NCBI RefSeq assembly: GCF_964355755.1
Contig: NC_092678.1
Location: forward strand, 25,152,365-25,216,364
DNA: 64,000 nucleotides
Origin: Antedon mediterranea
Lineage: Eukaryota > Echinodermata > Crinoidea > Comatulida > Antedonidae
Direction of reading: 5' to 3'
The notes below the pieces were generated by a model. The model searched no databases. It was not told the origin of the DNA and worked only from the letters and a program-made list of their open reading frames with translations. Position numbers and translations under genes: made by a program. Shown here in pieces: positions 21,320-30,725 of the stretch; position 1 is the stretch's first letter, and each line of letters starts with the position of its first letter.

Positions 21320-24160
21320 ATGAAATTCTTTCAAGATTTAAGAGAAAAATATGGTCAAGAAACCATCAACATCGTTCGCAAACAGGAAAATATCGCGAAG
21401 AAAATTTCACGGCAGAGAAATCACCGGGTATTCTCCCTTCATTGTAAGCGGTTGGACATTACCCCTCCGAGCCTGAAATTATATCGACCGATCAAATCGT
21501 CTAAAGCAGAGGAAATAATAAAACATGCAGAAAGACAGCTTTTACGCGAGAGAATTGGGGGTTTTTCGTAATAAGCTGTGTTTATCAGCTGATTTTATTT
21601 TATTTTATATACTTTTACTATATCTTGTTTTGTATTCATTGTGTAAAGTAATGATCTACTGTATGTATCGATGTAAATTGGGGGGGGGGGGTAGGATAGG
21701 GGTTGATAGTTGCTTTTGCCTTTTTTACTTTTCTGTTAATTGTTATATTTTATATTGTGAAGGATGCACCTTTGTGCTAAGTGTGCCACCGATCTAAAGG
21801 TGTAATTCCAAATAAATAAATCTATAAGAATCACCACCAACAAAATCACACAGTTAGAAGGCAAAAAGAAAGATTTAAATGAGGAAATCGTATCACTAAT
21901 TCCCAACGGAGGGGACATCACCAATGTATGTAATCACGTAAACAAAGTATGTGAAGCGGAATTCTTAAAATGCCGATCACGAAACAAAACAAACTGTTGT
22001 GGTGGAAAAACAAAGCAGAAAACGCAGCTAGAGATTTACATCAAGAACAGGATTTATCCGGTAAGATCTTAAGAGAAAAATGGGTGGTAAATCTGTCTAG
22101 TAAGTTGGTTAGTGAGGACGAAATATCAGCATTACAAAGGGGATTGAACTATGCGGCGAGCCCACGATCCATGCCCATTGACGATCTCATAGTAGCGGCT
22201 GAAAAAGCGGCTGATCTCGTCCCCCTGGAAGAACAAGACACCGTTCGCAGTAAAATTGTAGCTATTGTAAAATCTACCACTCTACCACCTTCAAATTTAA
22301 CCCCCAAAGAACGAAAGGCCATAAACAACTTGAAGAAAGATAAATCTATTCTTATTCTCCCAGCGGATAAAGGTAGATCTACTGTCATCCTAAATACTAA
22401 TGATTACAAAGATAAAGTGGGAACCATGGTGAGCGACACTAATGTTTACGAACTGCTAAAACGTAATCCAACACAAAACTATAAACGAAAAGTGGTCAAC
22501 ATCATAGGTAGGTTGTTCAAAGAAAAGAAAATCAACTACAGAGAGAAAGAATGGCTGTTTCCCACGGCTGAAATTGTACCTAGGTTGTATTGTCTTCCGA
22601 AGATACATAAACCAAATTGGCCATTAAGACCTATAGTAGATAACATCAACACCGTCTTTTACACCGTTGCACAATTCCTCACCAAAATCCTGGGTCCACT
22701 TGTCGGAAACACAGAAAATCATGTAACTTACTCAGGAGAGTTGGCGAGTGAACTAAAAGAAATAATAGTCAAACCAAGTGAAACATTTGTCTCGTTTGAC
22801 GTAGTATCTCTGTTTACAAAAACACCAGTAGAAGAGGCCCTCAAAGTTGTCGAAAATCGCCTAACAACAGATCCGACACTTCTGGATAGAACTAAACTAC
22901 ATGTGACAGACATAATGGAGCTCCTCGGTTTAATTGTGAACAAAACCTATTTCTCGTTCAATGGTAACAATTATAGGCAAATACAAGGCATTGCTATGGG
23001 AAGCCCAATAAGTCCTATATTGGCGAACTTGTATCTAGAGTGGCTCGAACATCAAGCCATAAACACGGCACCCACTAACATCAAGCCTGTGTATTGGAAA
23101 CGATACGTTGATGATGTATTAGCTATCATCCCCATAGGTACAGTACATACATTTAACACACATCTTAATAACATCGATATAACTGACAATATCAAGTTCA
23201 CCACAGAATCGATGACAAACAACACAATACCTTTCCTGGACATGCTCATCACACTCAATGACAATGGAACAGTTACCACCTCAGTTTATCGGAAGCCCAC
23301 TCACACAGACCAATATTTACATTTCAACTCACATCATCCACTCGAACACACTGGGGCTTATAAACACGCTTGTGGACAGAGCTGAGAAGGTAGTGGGAGA
23401 TATGGATTTGAGGAAAGTTGAGATGGATAACATCAAGAAATCGTTACACAACTGCCAGTATCCAGAGTGGTCCTTCCAGAGAGTTATGGAAAACCGAAAA
23501 AGAAAAAAGAACAAAGGACACGAACCACAGAAGGAAAAGATCAAGATGCGAGGTAGCATAGGAATCCCCTACGTAAAAGGAATGGCAGAAAGAATACGAC
23601 GCACTCTCTCCTATCACAATGTCGGAACCTATTTCCTACCCCAAAATAAAATCAAGAATAGCCTCGTCCACCCAAAAGATAAAATCGAGAAGATGGATAA
23701 ATGTGGAGTAATCTACGAAGTCACCTGCCGCAACTGTCCACAAGTTTACATTGGGGAAACAGGGAGGGCATTACAAACACGAATTAATGATCACAAAAAA
23801 GATGTTACAACAAACACGGGGGGAGTAATGACTAGGGCCTCCAGAACATCCACATCTTCGATCATACACAAATCTGCCATTACAGAACATGTCATAAAAC
23901 ACAATCATGTACCAAACTGGGAGGCTACCATCTTAACCAAAGAGCCTAAACGCAAAGACAGACAGATTAGAGAATCATTACATATAAGGAGAAATAAGGA
24001 GAAGACCATGAACCGGGACACTGGAGCCCACGAACTCTTGCATTTGTACAATGATTTGATAGACACATCACCTGGCCGAGCCCCGCACAACCTCCAACCT
24101 ACAACCGGAGGCGTACGACGTCATCAACAGATGACGTCAAGAATGACCAAGCTGCATTAA
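21320..24160 (+). pseudogene. Penelope-like polyprotein: reverse transcriptase plus GIY-YIG endonuclease, frameshifted
   Basis: An N-terminal piece (21320-21571) is cut by about 240 bases of unrelated sequence. The frame picks up around 21815 and a long open frame runs 21970-23385. It carries reverse transcriptase signatures SFDVVSLFT (motif A), GIAMGSPISPILANLY (motif B) and the catalytic YVDD (motif C, WKRYVDDVLAI). The frame shifts near 23330-23385 and continues 23258-24160. There a GIY-YIG endonuclease domain lies (GVIYEVTC with VYIGETGRALQTRINDH), preceded by a KPTH motif. The RT plus GIY-YIG pairing is diagnostic for Penelope-like elements. At least two interruptions make it a pseudogene unless the assembly is wrong. 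Confidence 0.88.
21572..21815 (+). mobile_element. Small insertion inside the Penelope-like element
   Basis: About 240 bases that interrupt the Penelope reading frame, with a run of ten Gs and the 3' end AAAGGTGTAATTCCAAATAA followed by ATAAAT. A similar tail (AAAGGTGCAGTTTCAATAAA) lies near 50805. It looks like the 3' end of a truncated retroposon. Identity unknown. Confidence 0.4.
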
Positions 24161-24271
24161 CACTCCGCAGTCAGTTGAGAAGGATCTCTGATAGAGATCG
24201 AAACGTTCGAGTAAGTACTCCGTTAACTTGTGCTTTTACAAAAACGAAATTTGTCATCTATACAATATTAC

Positions 24272-25957
24272 TTATTATGCAAACTGTATATTGCCCAAGA
24301 CACGTAAGCTGACATTATGGTAGGATTTAAGTGATGACTTGTAAGTCAGGGAAACTGGTAGTGAACATATTTCGTATATTTCAGCCAAATTTAATTCTGT
24401 AAGTACATACTTATTAACACCCACAGATTCAGGACGCTATCGAATCAAACCAAAGAAGTATACTATAAAATACGTTTTATTTTTCCAAGTATAATCAGAT
24501 TATGTCATGTTATATTATTATTAAATTAATTACTGTAGGTAAATTTCTTATAGAAACACATTTTATTACACATTAATGAAACATTTCAACTGTATTTAGG
24601 TTTAATATAGTAAATGTGTGTATGTTTTTTTTTTGGCTTTAATTATTAAAACTAAATAAATAAATAACAATTTGTTACTTTATACTGTATTTAAAGTGAG
24701 ATAGAAATATTTCCTATCTTTTCCCTTATAATAGGCCTACTCCAGAAGAAGAATAGTGTTAAGGACACTAATACTTAATAGGTAATTTTACAGTGCTAGA
24801 TGTATGTATAGAAAGTTTTAAAAAAAGATTGGGGTAATTAAATCTTTTATAACTATTTCCTAGGGTTTTTCTCAAATAAATACAATACATAAGTCACATC
24901 TGCTACTTCAAATTAGGCTAAATTCCATAGTACGCTATTTGTGGAGTAAAGAATAACCTTTTCTGTTTGTATTAATTGAGGAACTTATTCCCTCCATAAA
25001 CGTTTCCGAGTAAAGGACAATGTTGCGTTCTTAACAATATAACTGTACATAAAAGAAGCAATCATGCTAGTCCAATAAAAATGCATCAAAGCTTCATTAT
25101 TCATATCAGAACCATTGTTTTAACATGCATCATTTGCGCCTGTCTACAAACAACTATCAAAAACTATCTATTGAGAAAAGGTAGGTTATTTAATAAGGTA
25201 GTACTAGTAGTAGGTTAATTTTGACACCATGTCGTACTTCCTGGTTTGGATAAGTGCACTGTTTTAGTATTTTAATAAACACAATCGTCATTCAATAATT
25301 AAATATAAAATAAATCGTCTTCATTTTCGATGTAAATTCTATGTCAAAATATTGAATAATACCACAAGTAGCCTATGTATCATACTTTTGGAAGTTAACT
25401 GCATATCGTCACTTTTGAATACACAGCGAATAGAAATAAGAACTAATCCAGTTTAATAATATTCAGGGCGTGACTGGTGACGTCATGACTAATGTCACAT
25501 GACCGATCGTTTTATAAAAATCGCTTTATAAACATCGATTTATAAACTAATTTCAGAGTATACCGATTGCCCGGGACTCTATAACATTTGTAGATCAACT
25601 ATGATTATTTACTACCAACTTAAACAAAAGGCTGTGATACAATTTGGTAGAAGTAACATGCTATAGCCCTCTATGAAAAGTGTAGAGTGTAATAATATAA
25701 ATACACTAACGTCACAAGAATCATGACTAAACACTTATTTCATATCGGAACCATTTGTTAGATCTCAGCAATTGGCCTTGTCTACATTATAGTGATAGAC
25801 TTGAACCATAATGTATCTTTACAAAATATCAAGTGGGCACGAAAAAATGGAAGACAATAGACTCAGTGAATTAGTAAATGTATTTCACCAGCAAACACAA
25901 TTAAAATAAAAGGAAAATAACCCTTAAAGTAATTATCAGTTCACAGATTAACACAGG
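24272..25957 (+). other. Spacer between TRIM copies 1 and 2, with promoter of copy 2
   Basis: No gene is seen. 24272-24660 matches the region after TRIM copy 5 (43005-43590), and 24740-25957 matches the region before copy 6 (46866-48077). The intergenic unit was therefore duplicated as a block. A short minus-strand reading frame at about 24890-25090 is also present at 47035-47223 but has a stop here, so it is probably a relic. Confidence 0.6.
25461..25580 (+). promoter_or_regulatory. Candidate class A promoter of TRIM copy 2 (CRE-like TGACGTCA)
   Basis: The palindromic CRE/ATF site TGACGTCA (25478-25485) lies in GGCGTGACTGGTGACGTCAT and is followed by TTTATAAA elements and ACCGATTGCCCGGGACTCT. 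The same block precedes copies 3 and 6. The 5' UTR intron acceptor (GTTCACAG at 25939-25946) is about 460 bp downstream. It is inferred from conservation among paralogues only. Confidence 0.45.
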
Positions 25958-28123
25958 ATGGCTTCCAGTGGTGATTTTGCTAAATTTCTAGAAGATATCG
26001 ATGAAAAGGTTCTAGAGTGCCAAATATGCTTAAATAGACTCCATGAACCCAGAACCTTAACATGTCTTCACAGCTTCTGTCTGAGTTGTCTTGAAAACTG
26101 GTTGGAGAAAAATAAGAAAGAAACTTGTCCAACTTGCTCCAAATCTTATCAGATTCCAGAGGGTGATTTAAAGAAATTGCCACCAAACACTTTTCTGAAT
26201 AATCTATTAGAAACAATTGAACAATTTACAAATACAGATCAGATGAAATGTCTCTGTGGAAAGGAAAATGAAACTAAACATTACTGTCAAGATTGCAGAC
26301 AATATTTGTGCCATGATTGTAGTGATGCTCATAAGAAATATAGACTTTTTAAAAATCATACATTGCATGCAGTGGAAGAAGTTCAATCGATGAGTATCAG
26401 TGAAATCAATGCGATTCACCCACCTCTGTGTTCCATCCACAATGAACCCTTAACAGTGTTTTGCAAAATATGCGATGTTGCCATTTGTATACACTGTTTA
26501 TACATGGACCACAAAGAATGGGAAGGAAAAGACAAACACACCATAATCAGCATAACAGATGCGTTTAAAACATTTAAACAAACATCAACTGAATTGGAGA
26601 AAGTTGCAAAACAATGTACAGATAAATTAAATGATGATCTTAAAGTAATGACAGATCATGTTAAGAAACTAGATGAAAAGAGGGAAAAGAGTTTGAGAGG
26701 AATTGAAAATCATGTAGAGGAATTGGTAACAAAAATTAAAGACAGTGGAGACAAATTAAAAAGTGAAGTAGAGGCATTGTACAAAATAAAGAGGAAGGCA
26801 ACTGATGCTGACATAGAGGATGTGACAACGACTGTATCGTATATAAACACTAACATCAATTTGCTGCATCACCTAAAGAAGGGCAACGAAGCAACGGCGA
26901 TGTTATCTGGTAATGACGTCATTAGAGTGTTGGATGAAAAGGTCAAAGCCGCTTCTAAAACAAATTATGATGGTAATGCAGAGATTAACTTTGTTAAAAA
27001 CAAACAACAAATTGCTTCATTGAACGAGGATATTGGAATGATTACAGAATCAAGGAAAGCAGACTGCTTAGAAATAATAGGAGTTGAGAGCATGACATTG
27101 CCAAAAATTGATGTTAAAATAATTAAAACTGATGAATGTGAAGTAAATGCAAATGACATAAAAGCTACATTGACACAACCAACAGGAGAAACTATCATCA
27201 CTGAAGTAGAGGAAGATGACAATGGTGACTATACTGTGATAGGTAGATGTACAAGTGCAGGGATTTACAAGGTTGATGTTAGAGTTGATGGTGAACAAAT
27301 TAAGAAGTCACCAATGATTAATAAAGTAGAGAATGAAGGATTATTAAAGAATATAAAAATAGAAAATGTTAAAGAAATTGAAGATGTAGTTAAATATGGA
27401 GAAGATTGCTTGCTAGTTTCATGTCGAGACAATGCCATTCACAAATACAAGCAATCAGGTGAAAACATCGGTAAGGTTACACTATCAGAAGGTGTGCAAG
27501 TAAACAGAATGTACACAATGAACAATGGTAATATAGCATTCAGTGATTGGGGTAATAAATGCATCACATTATGCACTATGAATGGTGGGGTTGTTAAATC
27601 ATTTGGTGAGGGAGTGTTGATACATCCACGTGGTATCCATGTGGATGAAGCATCACATGTCATGTATGTAGCTAATGATGACAATGTAGCCATGTTTAAC
27701 ATTGACAGTGGCAAGCTCATTAAGAAAATAGCAACATGTAATATTACGGGTTTTAAATTTGTAAATATCATTGATGTGACCCTTACAAGACAAGGATATA
27801 TTCTTGTACTGTACTGTAATAAAAGCTGCTTAAAACAATTTGATAACGAGGGAAAATTGATGAAGGTCATTGTCAATGAAGGTGTTCAATATGGTAAGGT
27901 GAAGCGCCCAAGAGGAGTAGTAGTTAATAATGATGACAATATCATAATATCAAGTAACCACAAACTACAGCTATTTAGTAATAGTGGAAAGTTCATTAAA
28001 AGGATTGATAAAGAAAAAGATGGAATCAACAAGCCTAATGGATTATCCATCATATCACACTATCCACGTAGAGTAGCAGTGGCAAATAATGGTGATAAAA
28101 CAGTAAAAATATTTAATTATTAA
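25958..28123 (+). CDS. TRIM2/3/71-like RING-B-box-filamin-NHL protein, copy 2
   Basis: Intact single-exon CDS of 721 codons. All RING ligands are present (C20, C23, C35, H37, C40, C43, then CPTC one residue earlier than in copy 1). Both B-boxes (CLCGKENETKHYCQDC and PLCSIHNEPLTVFCKICDVAICIHC), the coiled coil, the filamin repeat (GDYTVIGRCTSAGIYKVDV) and the NHL repeats are intact. The TTGQT segment before the filamin repeat seen in copy 1 is replaced by LPK. The acceptor GTTCACAG|ATTAACACAGG precedes the ATG. Its 5' flank belongs with copies 3 and 6, and its 3' flank with copies 1 and 5. Likely a cytoplasmic ubiquitin ligase; target unknown. Confidence 0.93.
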   Translation: MASSGDFAKFLEDIDEKVLECQICLNRLHEPRTLTCLHSFCLSCLENWLEKNKKETCPTCSKSYQIPEGDLKKLPPNTFLNNLLETIEQFTNTDQMKCLCGKENETKHYCQDCRQYLCHDCSDAHKKYRLFKNHTLHAVEEVQSMSISEINAIHPPLCSIHNEPLTVFCKICDVAICIHCLYMDHKEWEGKDKHTIISITDAFKTFKQTSTELEKVAKQCTDKLNDDLKVMTDHVKKLDEKREKSLRGIENHVEELVTKIKDSGDKLKSEVEALYKIKRKATDADIEDVTTTVSYINTNINLLHHLKKGNEATAMLSGNDVIRVLDEKVKAASKTNYDGNAEINFVKNKQQIASLNEDIGMITESRKADCLEIIGVESMTLPKIDVKIIKTDECEVNANDIKATLTQPTGETIITEVEEDDNGDYTVIGRCTSAGIYKVDVRVDGEQIKKSPMINKVENEGLLKNIKIENVKEIEDVVKYGEDCLLVSCRDNAIHKYKQSGENIGKVTLSEGVQVNRMYTMNNGNIAFSDWGNKCITLCTMNGGVVKSFGEGVLIHPRGIHVDEASHVMYVANDDNVAMFNIDSGKLIKKIATCNITGFKFVNIIDVTLTRQGYILVLYCNKSCLKQFDNEGKLMKVIVNEGVQYGKVKRPRGVVVNNDDNIIISSNHKLQLFSNSGKFIKRIDKEKDGINKPNGLSIISHYPRRVAVANNGDKTVKIFNY

Positions 28124-28911
28124 ATAATAGTTAAATAACATTAGCATGTGTTATTAACCTTACAAAAGTAATATACACAGTAATTGTATATAATTGTAAT
28201 GTTACTTTTCGTATTAAACATAATTAATTAAATAAATCAACTTGTAAATATAATACAAACGTGTACAGATTACAGATAAAATGTTGTAGTGATCTTATGC
28301 ATAAATTAGGCTTATTGTTATATAACAATAATCATTTTAATTTCATTTACTTATAATTTTATATTTTTGTGATAAAATATTGGTTATGAAAAAAAATATT
28401 GTAATTGAAATCAGAGGCGTCTTTATGACCATATTTCGTTTATTTCAGCCAAATTTAATTCTGTAAATATATACTTATTAACACCCACAAATTCAAGACG
28501 CTATCGTGCAAATAACAAAACAAGTATACTATAAAATAAATTTTATTTTGCCAATCAGTTTATATCATGTTCTATGATTATTAAATTAATTACTGTAGGT
28601 AACTTTAAGTATAATAAAAGTGAGGAAAAAAAAATGATTTAACAATAGGCTTATTTTACAGTACAAGGAAACTTAAACTAAATTATGTACAAGATATAAA
28701 AAAATAACATTAACAAAAGTAATACTTTTGAAACTTTAGTGTCACACTTCTTGAATGGAGGTGCGTCCATAGTACAGTAAGTAAAATAAAAGTTTTAAAA
28801 AATGATTTAACAATAGGCATATTAAGGCCCTACAAGGAAACTTGAAATAAATTATGTACAAGATTAGAAGTAATAGACCTACAGGATTTAAAAAGCAAAG
28901 AACTAACTATT
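28124..28911 (+). other. Downstream region of TRIM copy 2
   Basis: The first 300 bases match the 3' region of copies 1 and 5. The match stops shortly after a half GAGGCG hairpin at about 28415 and resumes at ACCATATTTCG. The rest is AT-rich with two partly similar segments (28615-28690 and 28785-28860). No gene seen. Confidence 0.5.
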
Positions 28912-29670
28912 TTAATTGTTGATTTCCCTTCTCCTTTTTTCACGCCCGTTTGGTGAAACCTTTAATCTATCGAATGCAACTTCAATATTTGTAGGAAGAT
29001 CAAGTACAGGTGAACCAAGAACATACATTAATTTTTTGTCTATTGTTCCATTATCAAATTGGTTCCAAACATCAGTTGCATTCGATAGATTTTTCTCGAG
29101 TATTGCCAATTCCTCCATTATTCTGGAGCGCAAGACATGGAAAAAAGGAAATTCCTAAGATCTTCAGTGGATTTAGAGTTACATAGCTGGGTACATAGAC
29201 CGTCATTATTGCTTTTATCTGACCAGCTTGAAGTACGTCTGTTTAATGGTAACGTATTAGATCGCAATTTAACTTTTATGCTTGCGCTTTCGAATTCTAA
29301 TGGCTGAAATAAATATTTTTCTAGGCAGGGGGTTCTTTTAATAATTTGATAGTCTAAAAGAGAAGATGTTAATGCAAGATCACACTCCAAGCACGTTCTT
29401 TAATCTTAGACAACATAATTAAGCTGGTCAGATCTACGGTGGGGTTATCCATTGTGTTACATATCTCTTCAAACAAATTATCTAATCCACATTTAGAAAA
29501 AGTAGTATGTAAACAAAATTTAAAACGAAAATCATTCTGATTACAATTAAGTTGAAGCAGAGCATTAAGCAAAACCTTTGGCCAACCATGGTGAAATTTC
29601 TCCATGGGCCAACCATGTGATTCCATGTGTACAATTCGATTAAAATAGTTTATACGCAAGCTATCTACAT
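28912..29670 (-). pseudogene. Degenerate non-LTR retrotransposon C-terminal region
   Basis: Three short minus-strand frames (29659-29369, 29390-29118, 29133-28912) overlap end to end and read as one protein of about 245 residues with two frameshifts. The order NYFNRIVHM, LRSNTLPLNRRTSSWS, LCTQLCNSKSTEDLRNFLF resembles the region after the RT domain of CR1-type LINEs. That region has a CxxC-type zinc-binding segment of the form LCxxCNxxxxEDxxHFL. The RT domain itself is absent. Family assignment is by pattern memory only. Confidence 0.45.
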
Positions 29671-30095
29671 AAAAGAATCAATCATGCTAGTCTAATAAAA
29701 ATACACCAAAGCTTTAGTCATATCAGAACCATTTTGTTACAGCTTGGGAGCATTTGTGTGCTGCATCTGTCTACAAACAACTATCAAAACACTAATCTAT
29801 TGAGAAAAGGTAGGTTATTTAATAAGCTACTAGTACTAGCCTAGTAGGTTAATTTTGATACCATGTCGTACTTCATGGTTTGGATAAGTACACTGTTTTA
29901 GTATTTTATAAATAAACACAATCGTCATTCAATAATTCGATATAAAATAAATCGTCTTCATTTTCAATGTAATTCTATGTCAAAATATTGAATAATACCA
30001 CGAAAATGTATTATACTTTTGTAAGGTAACTGCATACTTTCGGTTTTAATACACAGTGAATAGAAATAAGAACTAATCAGTTTAGTAATATTCTG

Positions 30096-30200
30096 GGTGT
30101 GATTGGTGACGTCACGACAAATGTCACATGAACGATCGATTTATAAACTAATTTAGAGTATACCGATTGCCCGGGACTCTCTAACATTTTGTAAATTGTT
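30096..30200 (+). promoter_or_regulatory. Candidate class A promoter of TRIM copy 3 (CRE-like TGACGTCA)
   Basis: GGTGTGATTGGTGACGTCAC (TGACGTCA at 30107-30114), then TTTATAAACTAATTTAGAGT and ACCGATTGCCCGGGACTCTC, correspond base for base to the blocks before copies 2 and 6. An extra insertion with a perfect palindrome lies downstream (30290-30465). Confidence 0.45.
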
Positions 30201-30298
30201 TATTTTATTATTACCATTAAGTTAAACAAAAGGCGGTGATACAATTTGGTATAAGTAACCTAAACATGCTATAGCCCTATGAGAAGAGTGTGGATTAA

Positions 30299-30362
30299 AT
30301 AGCTTTTCTCATTTTTATAAGTATGGTAGGCCTACCATACTTATAAAAATGAGAAAAGCTAT
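30299..30362. repeat. 64-bp perfect palindrome
   Basis: Arms of 32 bases with no spacer, centred between 30330 and 30331 (GTATGGTAGG|CCTACCATAC), running out to ATAGCTTTTCTC and GAGAAAAGCTAT. It sits in sequence present only upstream of TRIM copy 3; the equivalent places before copies 2 and 6 lack it. Confidence 0.95.
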
Positions 30363-30725
30363 CTTAATGTTATACGTGTCCAGGTACCTAGCTCTCCGGA
30401 ATGTTATTTTGTAATCATATCAATAGTACACAAAAGAACCAGTCATGCTCTGGTAATAATATAAATACACTAACGTTACAAGAATCACGAATAAACACTT
30501 AATTCATATCGGAACCATTTGTTAGATCTCAGCAATTGGGCTTGTGTCTACATAGACTTGCGCCATAGGTGGTCTAATGTATCTTTACAAAATATCAAGT
30601 GAGCACGCAAAAATTAAAGACAATAAACTCAGTGAATTAGTAAATGTATTTCACCATGCAAACACAATTAAAATAAAAGGAAAATAACCAATATAGGCAA
30701 TTATCAGTTCACAGATTAACTCAAG

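Larger units (their letters stand above)
20915..24271 (+). mobile_element. Penelope-like retroelement with inverted and direct terminal copies
   Basis: The direct repeat AATATTAC (20915-20922 and 24264-24271) flanks the element. The spacer after TRIM copy 5 has one uninterrupted copy of the site at about 43000, so the target duplication is clear. The left end carries an inverted copy of the terminal repeat (about 20923-21115) head-to-head with a direct copy (about 21140-21330). The right end repeats it once (about 24105-24263). Inverted-plus-direct terminal repeats are usual for Penelope-like elements. The coding part (21320-24160) is broken, so this copy is probably dead. Confidence 0.85.

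Noticed and set aside
21094-21447. 117-codon ORF and its minus-strand mirror at 20867-21166
   Set aside because: Both read the inverted and direct terminal repeats of the Penelope-like element, hence the near-identical peptides.
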